A stretch of 64,000 bases of DNA from Prorocentrum cordatum (lineage: Eukaryota; Sar; Dinophyceae; Prorocentrales; Prorocentraceae): positions 115,497 to 179,496 of the forward strand of contig CAUYUJ010015759.1 in assembly GCA_963575745.1 (NCBI GenBank). Direction: 5' to 3'. Under the pieces are notes generated by a model. The model was not told where the DNA came from. It saw only the letters and a program-made list of their open reading frames with translations, and did not search any database. Shown piece after piece: positions 46,123 through 56,740 of the stretch; position 1 is the first letter of the stretch, and each line of letters opens with the position of its first letter. Both the position numbers and the translations under genes were made by a program.

Positions 46123-47190
46123 CTAGATGAAGCCGTCGCTGGAAGTGTCCGTCGCGACCCGGATGAGCTTGTTGGCATCGTCGATGCTGATCCCCCACTC
46201 CTGGAGGTTGTCGATGCGCGGCTGGATGCTGTACTGGTTGTCGCTCTCCTCGATCGTCTGGAAGAGCACCCAGTGGTCGTCCATGCTGGCGTCGATTATG
46301 CAGAACTCGCCGCGAGCTCCGTTGACCCCGAGCTCGTTGGAGTCGGGCGTCCACTTTCCTATGATCTGGAGCTTGCTGAGGACGTGGGGCCATCGACGAG
46401 ACAGCGCGCGCTGCCGAAGCCGTGCTTGAAGTGGCATATCTGGCCGAACGCGGAGAGGTACCATTCTTGTTGTGCGAGGATCGAACCACCCAGGAAGGTG
46501 ATCACTGGCCCAGGCGCGCAGGTTCTTTGCGTGCTGGTCATTCTCGCAGTGGATGCTGTACGACATAGATACTTTGTGAAACTTTGCGGATAGCTCCGTG
46601 CCAAGGGTCGGCTCGGTCTCCGCGATATTCTGCTTGATTGCTTCGAAACTGTTGCGACGATGACTCTCTAGAATAGCACGTGGGAAGCCCCCAACCCATA
46701 TTCGACAAGGGTCGATCTCATCATGACTCGCATTGGGCGGAGGGGGGCCTGCCTCTGTGCGCCTCATCTTGGCTCTTGAGGCTGATGGGGATGCTGTGAA
46801 AATAGTAGATGCTGGACGAGAGAGGGAGTTGAGCTGCTTCTGGAGCGACGCGACCTTGCCGTCGATCATGGCTTGAATCCAGCTGAACTTCTCGGGGTCG
46901 TCCATCTGCTCATCGGAAGATTCATGTTGTGTGCGATTCTCCTCAATGCGCTGCTCGAAACCATGGAATCGAGCCTCCCATGAGGTGCTGCTACCTGTGA
47001 TCATGGACTGCATGTCCTCCTAGGTCTTGGTCTGTGCCTCGCTCAAGACACTGATCGATGTCTCCATTGCTGCAGCACGATTCTGGTAGGAGTCGATCGC
47101 GGCGCGCATGGTGGACAGCTCGGATGACAGCTGCGCTGACTGGTTGTGTACTGCTGCCGTGAGCGCCTGAAGCGCGGCAGCATCCGCCAT
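46123..47190 (-). pseudogene. Element B N-terminal region: coiled coil and RRM-like segment
   Basis: The Met at 47190 has a good context (GCCATGGCG). MADAAALQALTAAVHNQSAQ and following heptad-like sequence suggests a coiled coil. A TAG at 47020-47022 interrupts; the same frame continues with helical sequence, then CRIWVGGFPRAIL, KVSMSYSIHCENDQHAKNL and ASDHLPGWF, resembling an RRM-type RNA-binding fold (VGGFP in the RNP2 position). It ends at another TAG (46123-46125) but stays in frame with the endonuclease beyond it, so the original protein was probably one ORF. Confidence 0.6.
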
Positions 47191-47325
47191 GGCGAGAAAG
47201 ACGGCGAACTGCTTCTGATTCAAAGAGCAAAATGCTCGCGAGAATCCTTCCTCCACCCTGGGCAGGGCCACTGATCGGAGGGAACCCAATGTGGTCAACC
47301 TGGACCAACCTCGAGAGATGGATTA

Positions 47326-47364
47326 CTTGAGCCAAAATGGCTACGGAGCCAAAGTGGCTACGGA
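47326..47364 (-). promoter_or_regulatory. Tandem dinoflagellate spliced-leader (dinoSL) sequences
   Basis: On the minus strand, 47347-47326 is an exact copy of the 22-nt dinoSL (TCCGTAGCCATTTTGG plus CTCAAG). Immediately upstream, 47364-47346 is a second, shortened copy with one mismatch (CCACTTTGG for CCATTTTGG) that lacks the last AAG. The sequence after the first AAG is TAATCC, not the GTA expected of an SL RNA gene, so this is leader fixed in genomic DNA by reverse transcription of a trans-spliced mRNA. Confidence 0.93.
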
Positions 47365-48360
47365 GGAGGAGGGGGGGGAGGAGGAGGAGAAGGAAGATGA
47401 GAAGGATGGAGGAGGAGCCATCCCCACACGACTCCCTGTGACTGCATTGGGGCCCCCTCCTCTTCCCAAATAACCAAAATCCACACGAGCATTCAGAGGT
47501 CCGCGCGGAGTTCTTGCATCGGCACTGAACCCCCCTGGCTGCGCCACGCCCACGTCGCCTGCCAGGGGGGGGCTCTGTCGCCAATCCAGGAGATCCATGC
47601 TGACCTGCGAATGTGTATGATCATGTCCTTATTCGATCCTGCCCGTGGTCCTGCTCTCAACGCTCCTCCTCCTCCTCCTCCTCCTCCTCCTCCTCCTCCT
47701 CCTCCTCCTCCTCCCGGAAGCCTCTTTCGGGCCACCTGGGGCGGCCCCTGGGGCTTCAGGGAAGCTTTTGGGGGCCTCGGGGAGGCACCAAAAACCCTAG
47801 ACAAATCCCAAACTGGCAGGCTGCCGCGTCTGGGATTTTTCTTGGAATTTTGGGGGCCCTCCGGGTGCTTCCTGGAGCCTCTGGATTGCCCTGGGGAGCG
47901 TTCCTGGGAGCCCGAAGGCACTTTCGGGCCCACTGAGGGCTCCAGGAGGGACCCAGCTATCCCGGGCGATCCCGGATTCACAAGCTTGTGCGTCTGGGAT
48001 CTTCCCTGGTTCTCTGGGGCCCTCCCAGGAGACCTCCTTTGGAGCCTTCCTCCAGGCGGGCTCGCTCTGGCGTCGCTCTGGCGCGTGGTGGCAGGAGCCG
48101 GCCCCCCGTCGACTGGGGCGGTTGTTTGGGGTGGGGCCGGGGCCCCTCGTGCCGAAGCCGCCCGCCCTGCCTGCCCTGCCCGCCCGACTGCCCTGAAACA
48201 TCCCGGCGCGGCCGTTTGAGGTGGTAGGAAGGGCTGGGGGAATGGGCCTGGGCCCCTCGAGCCGAGGCCGCCTGCCTTGCCTGCGCTGCCCGACCGGCTG
48301 CCCCGAAACAGCCAGGCGCGGGTGTTTGGAGTGGTGGGAGGCTGGGGGATGGGCCTAGGA
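47365..48360. repeat. Simple tracts and short tandem duplications upstream of element B
   Basis: Purine-rich GGA sequence (47365-47420), a TCC array (47668-47714), CCTGGGG-type decamers (47715-48010), and two units of about 115 bases carrying GGGCCTGGGCCCCTCGAGCC / GGGGCCGGGGCCCCTCGTGC and CCTGCC...CTGCCC (48125-48345). Confidence 0.7.
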
Positions 48361-48419
48361 CCGTCGCCCCCGATGACGCCTCTCTCCTGCCCCTGCCCCC
48401 TTTGTTACCCCCTCCGCAC

Positions 48420-49097
48420 TCTTCTTCCTCCTCCTCCTCCTCCTCCTACTCCTCCTCGTCCTCGTCCTCGTCCTCGTCATTCTCGTCCTCCTCTTGCTCC
48501 TCCTCCTCCTCCTCCTCGTACTCCATGCCTTCTCCTTTTCAATAACTCCTCCCTGTCGCACCCCGAAGCTAGTTGTTAGGGCGTGCCGGGCGTTTCGCCT
48601 GAGACTTCCCAACCATTTACGATTATGAAACTTACAAAGTGACAACGGTTTCACAGATGGAGGGCGGGTGGTTTTCAAAATGTGGCTCTCGCGCACATTC
48701 GTTTTTAATTGAGGGCGGGTGGTTTTCAAAATGTCGCTCTCGCCTTAGCGCCGCGCACATTCGTTTAAAAAAAATGGCATGAGCTTCGAGGATTGAGGGC
48801 GGGTGGTTTTCAAAATGTGGCTCCCGCCTTAGCGCCGCGCACATTCGTTAAAACAAATGCAAGAGCTTCGCGGATTGAGGGCGGGTGGTTTGCAAAATGT
48901 GGCTCTCGCCTCAGCGCCGCGCACATTCGTTAACCAAAAATGGCAAGAGTTTCACAGATTGAGGGCAGTTCCTTCTCAAAATGCGTCTCTCGCCTAAGTG
49001 CCGCGCACATTCTTTTTACACATTCGCAAGAGTTGCACGGATTGAGGGCGGGTCGTTTTCAAAATGTGGCTCTCGCCTTAGCGCCGCGCACATTCGT

Positions 49098-49136
<39 letters not shown>

Positions 49137-49480
49137 GCAGAGAGTTTCACATATTTCCATGGTCAGCGTACCAGAAGTGGTGTTTGGAAGGATTCAGGAA
49201 TATGCGGGCGCAACAGTTGTGTTGATTCGCTGTGTTGAAATCCAACGAATGGCGTTCTGGCACGACTCTGGATCGTCAAGACGCAGCAGTCAGGTTGATA
49301 TGTGGCGTTGCAATCCAGAGAACATTTTTTTGGTACGCTTCAGGATCTTCTTCCAACGAGGCAGTTCCCTCAACGGAAATGAACCGTTGCGAGGGCCTAT
49401 GAAGAGGGAGCTTGGAGGAAGGGTTAATTCCACCATCGTTGATGATTCTTGGGTTTCCACTGGTCCTCCTCCTCCTCCTC
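48420..49480 (+). repeat. Composite repeat R1: 83-bp tandem units plus unique tail, copy 1
   Basis: After a TCC/CTCGT tract, five to six units with GATTGAGGGCGGGTGGTTTT, CAAAATGTGGCTCTCGCC and GCGCCGCGCACATTCGTT (48650-49105), a (TA)15-type run (49104-49134), and a tail (TTTGGAAGGATTCAGGA; TTGAAATCCAACGAATGGCG; GAGGGAGCTTGGAGG) ending in a TCC array. Copies 2 and 3 are at 55140-55890 and 56040-56740. Confidence 0.85.
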
Positions 49481-50225
49481 ATCCTCCTGCTCCTGCCCAT
49501 GCTCCTGCTCCTGCTCCTAGTCCTCCTCCTCCTCCTTCTCCCCGTCCTCCCCGTCCTCCCCGTCCTCCTCCTCCTCCTCCTCGTCCTCCTCCTCCTCGCT
49601 TCCCGTCGCCCCTGTCCTCCTTTCCCCGCCTCGGAGCGCGCCGTGCGCCGGACCCCAGCCAGGCAGTGGGACCGCGCCTGGGAGGCTGCCTTACCGCTGA
49701 TGGGCGAGGCGCCTTTCCTCTTCCCCCCCCTCTGCGTCCTCCCTCCCTCCCTCCCTGCCCCCCCTTCCCTGGGCCGCGCTGGAACCCGCGGCTTGCCGGC
49801 GGGCTCCTGCGCAGGCCGAGCCCGCCTAGCCCGCTTAGCCCGCCTTCGGCGGGCCGCTCGAGGGCGGGATGCTGAGGGGCTTCCTCGGTGCTGGGGCAGG
49901 GCCCCGGGGGGGAGCGCAGTGCCGCCGCGCTTGCCCGGCCCGCACGGCGCCCCCGCCCTGGGCGCCGGCCAGGGGACGGGTGGCACGGACGAGCATGCGC
50001 AGGCGCCCACCCCCCCCTGGGGCGCTGGCCCGCCGACCCCGACTGCGTTGGCCCTTCGGCCCCTCGGGGTGGCGGCGCTCGCGGCGGGGCGGTCTCGGCC
50101 CCGAGGGGCCCTTCACCACTTGAGCAAATCAATGAGCAGCCCCGCCTCCCCGCCCTCGGCCGCCGGCCCAGACTAGGAGGGTGAGGATGAGGAGGACGGG
50201 CATCGGGGCGACAATGATGGTATTG
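49481..50225. other. TCC/CGTCCTCC tract and GC-rich sequence, no gene
   Basis: TCC and CCTCCCCGTCC runs to about 49620, then very GC-rich DNA. Overlapping open frames on both strands reflect composition only. Confidence 0.5.
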
Positions 50226-50465
50226 ACGATGGAGGGGGGCGGAGAGCCCCCAAGATACCAAAGGACGTAGCCAAGGAAGTACCCAAGGAGGCATCCTAGG
50301 ATGCACCCGAGGAGGTACCCGAGGAGGTACCCAGTGAGGTACCTAGTGAGGTGCCTAAGGAGGTACCCGAGGAGGTACCCAGGGGTACCCAAGGAGGTAC
50401 CCAAGAAAATACCCAAGGATGTACACAATGATGTACCCAAGGAGGTGCCCAAAGATGTACTTCCC
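50226..50465 (+). repeat. 12-bp repeat AGGAGGTACCCA
   Basis: About 15 degenerate units of AGGAGGTACCCA / AAGGAGGTACCC. Confidence 0.9.
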
Positions 50466-50914
50466 GAGGCATGGCCGAAACCGATCACAGGGATCACCGG
50501 GACCGGTTCCCTCACGAGCGCTGGCAAGCCAAAGTGACTATGGGTACTTTCCCCCTAGCGCCAGCCACTGGTGGATAGCTTTCTGCCATGCCTCCGACTT
50601 TGAGGATGGGCCCTGCTCTTGGCCATATACTGGATTCGGACTTTCCTGCAAGTTCGCAGGCACCAGTATTTCTCCGACGACCGCTTAATCCTCACATATG
50701 GGCTTAGGTGCCCTTGAAACCTATAGCGAGCTTGGTAATCCTCCTCCTCCTCGTCCTCATTTTGGTCTTCCTTGTCCCCGTCCCCTCATCCTTCCCCTCC
50801 TCTTGACTTTGTACGCTGTCCAGGGACCAGGCTGCGGTCCTCCTCCTCGGACTCGGATTTCTTCAAAGATCATGAGCTTGCATCCCATACTCTCCTGCTC
50901 CTCCTCCTCCTCCT

Positions 50915-50964
50915 CCTCCTCCTCCTCATCATCACCATCACCATCATCATCAGCAGCAGCATTC

Positions 50965-51003
<39 letters not shown>

Positions 51004-51028
51004 GCAGCATCATCATCATCATCATCAG

Positions 51029-51078
<50 letters not shown>

Positions 51079-51625
51079 GCATCAGCATCAGCATCAGCAT
51101 CAGCATCACCATCATCATCATCATCAGCATCATCATCATCACTATCATCGTCCTCGTCATTGGCATCGTCATCGGCATCATGACCATTATCACCATCACC
51201 ATCACCATCATCATCATCATCACCATCATCGCCAGCATCATCAGCAGCATCATCATCATCAGCAGCATCATCATCGTCGTCATCATCATATTCATCATCA
51301 TCCTCATCATCATCACCATCATCAACATCATCATCACCATCATCACCATCATCAGCATCAACATCATCATTGTCACCACCACCATCATCATCAACACCAT
51401 ATCACCGCCATAATCACAATGACCATCGCGGTCATCACCGTCACCATCATCATCACCATCACCACCATCACCGTAACCATCACCATCCTAATCCTCACCA
51501 TCATTCTCATCATCGTCGTCCTCCTCATTCTCAGTATCCTCATCATCAGCAGCATAGTCACTAGTATCACTGTCATCATCAGCATCATCACCAGCAACAG
51601 CATTGACATTATCAGCACCATCACC

Positions 51626-51656
<31 letters not shown>

Positions 51657-51676
51657 GCATCAACATCATCATCATT

Positions 51677-51716
<40 letters not shown>

Positions 51717-51741
51717 GCATCAGCATCAGCATCAGCATCAG

Positions 51742-51788
<47 letters not shown>

Positions 51789-51790
51789 CC
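50915..51790. repeat. (CAT)n array
   Basis: ATC/CAT trinucleotides with CAGCAT, CACCAT and CATCGT variants over 0.87 kb, immediately downstream (in gene orientation) of the HPN exon. Frames give poly-Ile, poly-Ser, poly-His, poly-Met and poly-Asp. Confidence 0.97.
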
Positions 51791-51940
51791 AAACCAGGCC
51801 CAAGCAAACGACGTTATCGCCGTGGACTTAACGGTTGCCTTGGGCACGATGTGCCTCGTCAACCCGACAAAATCTGTCTGAGATGTCCTGGGCTCTTTGG
51901 CCCTTCCGTGAGAGCGCTCCTCCCTGCAGGCCGCGGGCAC

Positions 51941-51991
51941 TTCTTGCTCTCGTGCTGGGCCCAGCCGAGCAGCGTCACCACGTTGGGATGC
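51941..51991 (-). CDS. Kinase exon: HPNVVTLLGW (beta-4 region)
   Basis: This 51-nt exon encodes HPNVVTLLGWAQHESK, the helix C to beta-4/beta-5 turn of RLK-type kinases, where RHPNLVxLLG is near-invariant. The acceptor is CACCAG|GCATCC, entering in phase 2 so that the preceding Arg codon is completed by its first G. The donor is AA|GTGCCC, the only GT donor among the introns resolved here. The phase-2 exit (AA) joins the G of the next exon to give Lys, producing HESKKYLVYELL, exactly as expected for the hinge approach. It sits between an 870-bp CAT array and a GGA array inside otherwise repetitive DNA. Confidence 0.85.
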
Positions 51992-52259
51992 CTGGTGGCC
52001 ATCACGGCAAGCGCGTGTCGGGACGACCTCTTGCGCTGGTGTCCGACACCGCGTGGGATCGCTCGACCTTGAGCGATCGCGCCTTTCCTGGAGGCGCGAA
52101 ACCGCTCGAGGTCGGCCGAGTTTGGGCCGCCAGCGGCGCTCCAGCCTGGAGCGCCCGCGATGGGGCCGCCGCCGCCTCGGCACGACACGAGCCTGCCGTG
52201 GCCGCCTCTGGAGCTGCGGACGGCGCGACGTCGACGCCGTCCCCGTCGAGGCACAAGCA

Positions 52260-52410
52260 GACGGAGCGGAGGAGGAGGAGGAGGAGGAGGAGGAGGAGGA
52301 GGAGGAGGAAGAGGCGGAGGAGGAGGAGGCGGAGGAGGCGGAGGAGGAGGCGGAGGAGGAGGCGGAGGAGGAGGAGGAGGAGGAGGCGGAGGAGGAGGCG
52401 GAGGAGAAGG
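52260..52410. repeat. (GGA)n/(GGC) array
   Basis: GGAGGA runs with regular GGC insertions. Confidence 0.95.
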
Positions 52411-52559
52411 GGTGTAGTAGTGTGCGCGCGGTGCTTCGGAGACCATTCTGCGTGCTCAGTTGTCCAGGGCGAGGTGCCGTCTGATGGGCCACGCGCGGAG
52501 ACCGCACACAAAGGGCACTTGGAGCGCGCGCGCACGCCAGTCGAGCGCCAAGGGTAGGA

Positions 52560-53000
52560 AAGAGACCAGGAGACGAGGACGAGGAGGAAACGGAAGCGGA
52601 GGCAGAGGAAGGACGAGGAGGAGCAGAGACAGGGAGGAGCGGGAGAAACAAAGAGCAAGAGGACGAAGGGCAACGGGAATCGGGAACAGATCAGGAGCAT
52701 CTGGTAATTACGAACCCGCGTGCAGATGTGATTGAGAGTAAAGGGCCGAGCAAGAATAAGGGGGGGAGGAGGATACAGGGGAAAAGGAAGATGATGATGG
52801 GGATTCGCATCGAAAGAGGAAGGGAGGGTGGTGGGTCTAGCAACGAGGGAGGAGCGGGGAGGGAGGAAGCAAATGGCAGGAGAAGGGAGGAGAGGCGAGA
52901 GAGGGAGGAAGGAGTCGGGAAGGGGGGAGGAGGCACGAGGGACAAGGGAAGGGGGCAAGTAGAGAGGAGAGAGGAATGTCCTGGACAACCAGGCCCTCCT
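52560..53000. other. Purine-rich sequence, no gene
   Basis: GAGGAGG/AGGGAGG-rich plus strand with no coding pattern. Confidence 0.4.
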
Positions 53001-53099
53001 CACAGCCACCACCAGCATCTTCCTTCGTCTCCATCTCCCGAACCATACTTATCTTCGCCTTCGCCCTTCAACTCATCCTCATCCTCACGCCTCTCTCCT

Positions 53100-54510
53100 A
53101 GCCCCACCAGCCCTTTAGGGCCGAGGTGGTCCAGCAGGCTTTATTTCCACCCCCCGTCTTCCCCTCCGGGGAGGGGCTTATCACTGTTCCTCATCCACAT
53201 GCACCCCCTCTCCCAATCTACCGGCCCCCCAACCCGAGTCAATGCTAACACCCCCCCACCATCCATCTCAACTGAAAATGCAAAGTACACTTTGCGGCCG
53301 ATTCTAGATCACGCTTGGGCGATCCACAATGGTTTCGAAACGTTTTTTTTCGATTGAGGCGATGGGGGGGATCATATTGCCCCACATGCAGGCCCACCAA
53401 CCCTGCGAAGAGCAAATGCTAATTGCACACTGCCGCAAAATCCAAAAGCGCGTGCGAACGCCCCGTGGACTGCTTGCACTGCTCTTTGACCAGGATGCTT
53501 CCCCTGGCACGCGCGCGGACGACCTCGCGCACCTGGCTGGTGCCTGTATTGGCTCCCGATGGTTCTCGATGGCGGCTCCTGCAGATGCTGAGGCTCGAGC
53601 GTTGCTTACGTGGTGGGAAGGCAGGCAGAAGTGAGCGAGACGACCGTCCTTTGGGGGGGGGGGAGAGCTTGACTTCTCCACGCACGCCAAAGACTTCCCC
53701 GCCGCTTGTGACCCTGAAGCTTGAAATCCCACCAGCCCTTTAGGGCGTAGGTAGTCTAGGGTGTGTTGTGTTCCATCTGCCCCTCTTCCCCTTCGGGGAA
53801 GGGTTTACCACTGTTCCTCATTGATATACACCTCCTCCCCCACCTGACCGGTGGCCAACCAGGAACCATGCCGATTCCATGCGGGCCCGCCCCCCACTAT
53901 CTCTGTCAACAAAACAATACACACTGGAGTCAGCCTCCACATTTGGAGCATGCGCGGCCAACCCGATGCGCCCCCCCACACCATTCCTGTAAAAAACAAA
54001 AATACAATTTAGGGCAAAGTCTTGCGTCATATTCGTGAGGCCCGCGAGCACTTTGTATTGTTTTTGACATGGACGGCGGAGGTGTCAGCGAATTGCCTGC
54101 TGTGCGCAGGGCTACCATCCCTGACAAAAAACAATACAACATGCACCTCGCGGCTAAATCTGGATCATGCGCGGCCATCCCGCGATCACTGTCAAGTGGG
54201 GTTTGACAGTGACGGCGGGAGTGGTGTCGCGTGATCTGCTGTGCGCAGGCCCACCAGACACAATGATGGGCACGGGCATTGGTTTTCGTCAAGGATGGCG
54301 GGGGCCGACGTATTTCCCGATGTGTCCTGTCACGTGCGCAGGCGCACCTGGCGCACTCTGCGCGTGCGCCGAACGTGACGTATTTGGCGCGGCTGGAATG
54401 TGCGGCGTACCTGGCGCACTCGGAGCACGTGGCGCATCTGGCGCACCAGGCGTGCCTGGCACGCTCGGGCCCCAGGGGTGCGTGGCGCCTCTGGCACGCG
54501 TGGCGCACCT
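53100..54510 (+). repeat. Dispersed repeat copies 2 and 3, about 100-bp and GCGCACCTGGC repeats
   Basis: 53104-53200 and 53727-53830 are copies of the CCACCAGCCCTTTAGGG family also at 1638. From 53860 to 54300 there are three to four degenerate units containing CAACAAAACAATACA, ATCATGCGCGGCCA and CTGTGCGCAGG. From 54335 to 54510 a CGCACCTGGCG motif of about 9-12 bases is iterated. The candidate kinase micro-exon at 53510-53532 lies within. Confidence 0.65.
53510..53532 (-). CDS. Candidate missing kinase micro-exon (VREVVRA), weak
   Basis: After a CAG acceptor and starting with G, 23 nt read V-R-E-V-V-R-A plus CG. Joined to the flanking exons this gives GFEDE-VREVVRA-RHPNVV, with the right length (23 nt is what the phases require) and the hydrophobic pattern of the end of helix C. 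The weak point is the donor, TG (or GT if shifted by one base with a CA acceptor), which is not a known dinoflagellate site. The alternative is that the HPN exon extends upstream to read ALAVMAT in frame, which also supplies seven residues before RHPN but lacks an AG acceptor. Confidence 0.3.
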
Positions 54511-54819
54511 CGACCAAGCGTCGCGCACCTGGGGTCGGCGTTGGTTCCCAGTAGCTGCCCATCCAAAAACGACCGCTGAACGTGCTCCGGCTCGGGTGTT
54601 ATTCATGTGGGAGGGCGGGTGAGGATGAGCTCGACGGTTTGCGGGCGGGTGGGTAGCTTGACGTCTCCCCCTAGGCCCCCCCCTGGACCTGGACGGGGCC
54701 GGCCGCGAGGTGTCAGAGCGTCCGAAACGGCCTCGGCGAGGAAGCCCAAACCATTAGTTTTACGCCTCTTGGGGGGGCACCGCCAATTAAAGCTCCCCTC
54801 TTGTTTGATCGATGTACTC

Positions 54820-55030
54820 CAAGATGGCCCCAAGGGTGCTCCCAAGGCTCCCAAGAGCGTTTCAAGAGGGCCCCATGAGGCGACCAGGAGACCCCAAGAG
54901 GCGCCCAAAAGGTCTCCAAGATCCCAAGAGACCCCAAAGAGGCCCCAAGAAGCTCCCCGAGGCACGCAGGACGCTCCAAGAGGCCTCTGGAACCGCCAGG
55001 AGGCTCCCAAGATGCTCCAAGAGGCCTCCA
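54820..55030 (+). repeat. CCAAGAGGCC decamer-type repeat
   Basis: Same family as 1786-2345, preceded by a segment similar to 2170-2225 (TTTGATCGA followed by TACTCCAAGATGGCCCC). Confidence 0.8.
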
Positions 55031-55139
55031 CTGGGGGACCCTTCCTCTGCGTGCTGCCCACTTCCCTGATCGAGGCAACTCCTCTGGGCATCGTTGCTGG
55101 ATGGGCAGGTGGGGCTACTTTTTTTTGGTACGCGGGCGC

Positions 55140-55890
55140 GTAAAGCCAAGTCGAACGCCGAGCAAGCTAGAGCGGGCCGCGCCGTAGCAAAGGAAAAACA
55201 ACAAAGTGAACAGCGTCCGCGCTGGTGTGGTTACGCGAAGCGTCTAGAATGTGCAATAGTTTCACGTATGGAGGGCGGCTGGTTTTCAAAAAACTATGCT
55301 CTCGCCACCGCCGCGCACATTCCTCGTAAAAGCTTGCAAGAGTCTCAAGGGCGGAGTGAGGTCCGTTCAGCAACTTCACTGGTGGATGGCGGCTCCTTTT
55401 CAAAATGTGATTATCGCGTTAGCGCCGCGCACGTTCCTCGTAGCACTTTGCAGCAACTTCACTGCTGGAGGACGGCTCCTGTTCAAAATGTGGTTCTCGC
55501 CCTAGCACCGCGCACACCTTAAATGTTCTCAGCAGTTTACAGCAGCTTACACGGCTCGTATGGCTGAATCTCAGAAGAAGCGTTCTTGCACGAAGTGAGA
55601 CTGTCAGGACGGAACCGTCACGTTGATGCGCGCGCGGTGTTGAAGTCCCAGAAACGGGGCTCTGGCACGAATTAGGTCTGTCAAGCCGCAACAGTCACCT
55701 TCATCCGCGGAATTGAAAACCCAGAGATGGTGTTTTGACACGGTTAAATATTATCTGACGGTTGCCTTCTAAAGGGCCACTTCCCGCTATGAACAGTAAT
55801 TCTTGCAGTGACCTAAGAAGAGGGAGCTTGGAGGGAGGGCTTATTGCAACATCGTTGATGCGTCGTGGGTTTGCATTGTCATTCCGCCAA
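55140..55890 (+). repeat. Composite repeat R1, copy 2
   Basis: Units with GGAGGGCGGCTGGTTTTCAA and CGCCGCGCACATTCCTCGTA (55255-55510), then a tail with TTGAAGTCCCAGAAACGG and GAGGGAGCTTGGAGGGAGG. Confidence 0.8.
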
Positions 55891-55964
55891 ATCCTTCTCC
55901 GAGTGCCTAGTTGACGTCGTCGTCAGCGCCCCCTTTCTTCTCTGATCTCTTCCTCCTGCCCTTG

Positions 55965-56740
55965 CTCCTCCCTCCTCCTCCTCCTCCTCCTCCTCCTCCT
56001 CCTCCTCCTCCTCCTCCATTCCTTTCCCTTCTAACTAGCAAGTTTTTAGGGCGGGCCGGGCGTTTCGCCTGAGACTTCCTCACAATGTATGACCCTGAAG
56101 CTTGAAACATTGGCAACAATTTCACAGATGAAAGGCGGGTGGTTTTCAAAAAATGGTTTTCGCCTAAGCGCCGCGCACATTCGTTCTGAAAGATTGCAAG
56201 AGCTTCATGGATTGAGGATAGCCCGTTTTCAACATGTAGCTCTCTCCTTAGCACCGCGCGCATTCGTTCTAACACTTGGTAAAAATTTCACGGACTGATG
56301 GCGGTTCCTTTTCAAATAATGGCCCTCGCCTTAGTGCCGCGCACATTCGTCCATAAAATTTGAAATTTCACGGATTCCCACGATCAACGTACCAAAAATA
56401 GCGCTTTGGAAGGATTCCGGATTTTGCGGGTGCAACATTGGTTCGCGGTGTTGAAATCCAAAGAATGGCGTTCTGGCACGATCCAAGATCGCAAAAACGC
56501 AACAGTCAAATTGATCCGTGGCGTTGGAATCCCGATAACAATGTTTTGGCATGCTTCAGGGTCTTCAAACGGTTGCCTTCCAAGGAGGCAGATCCCTCAA
56601 TGGAAATGAACCACCGTTGTACGGGGCCTATAAATCGGGAGCTTGGAGGGAGGATGTATTCCAACATCGTTGATGGCTCTTGGGTTTACACTGGTCCTCC
56701 TCCTCCTCCTCCTCCTCCTCATCATCATCATCATCATCAT
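55965..56740 (+). repeat. TCC array and composite repeat R1, copy 3
   Basis: A TCC array (55970-56020), units with GGCGGGTGGTTTTCAAAA and GCGCCGCGCACATTCGT (56085-56350), a tail with TTGGAAGGATTCCGGA, TGAAATCCAAAGAATGGCG and GGGAGCTTGGAGGGAGG, and a TCC/CAT array to 56745. Confidence 0.85.

Larger units (their letters stand above)
42057..47364 (-). mobile_element. Element B: LINE-type retroelement with a double dinoSL at its 5' end
   Basis: Minus-strand order: dinoSL pair (47364-47326), a 135-nt leader, Met at 47190, coiled coil, RRM-like region, EEP endonuclease, RT fingers, RT palm (FADD), thumb and a C-terminal Cys/His knuckle. The first 1.08 kb of coding sequence and the endonuclease share one frame, interrupted only by two TAG codons; later there are frame changes near 44885, 44100 and 42560 and a TGA at 44657. 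It sits in the kinase intron between hinge and HPN exons, in gene sense. The 3' end is not defined: the ORF tail runs to about 42460 and the element may extend further. Confidence 0.82.

Noticed and set aside
47326-47347. dinoSL considered as an SL RNA gene
   Set aside because: The leader is followed by TAATCC instead of a GT-type donor and no Sm-like site follows.
50515-50540. GCCAAAGTGACTATGGG, loosely like a reversed dinoSL
   Set aside because: Too many mismatches to the SL (GCCAAAATGGCTACGG) and no adjacent element.
51790-51880. Possible DFG-type exon (TDFVGLTRHIVPKATVKST) on the minus strand
   Set aside because: The motif is imperfect, and the true DFG segment in frame and phase with NILLD is at 77-142.
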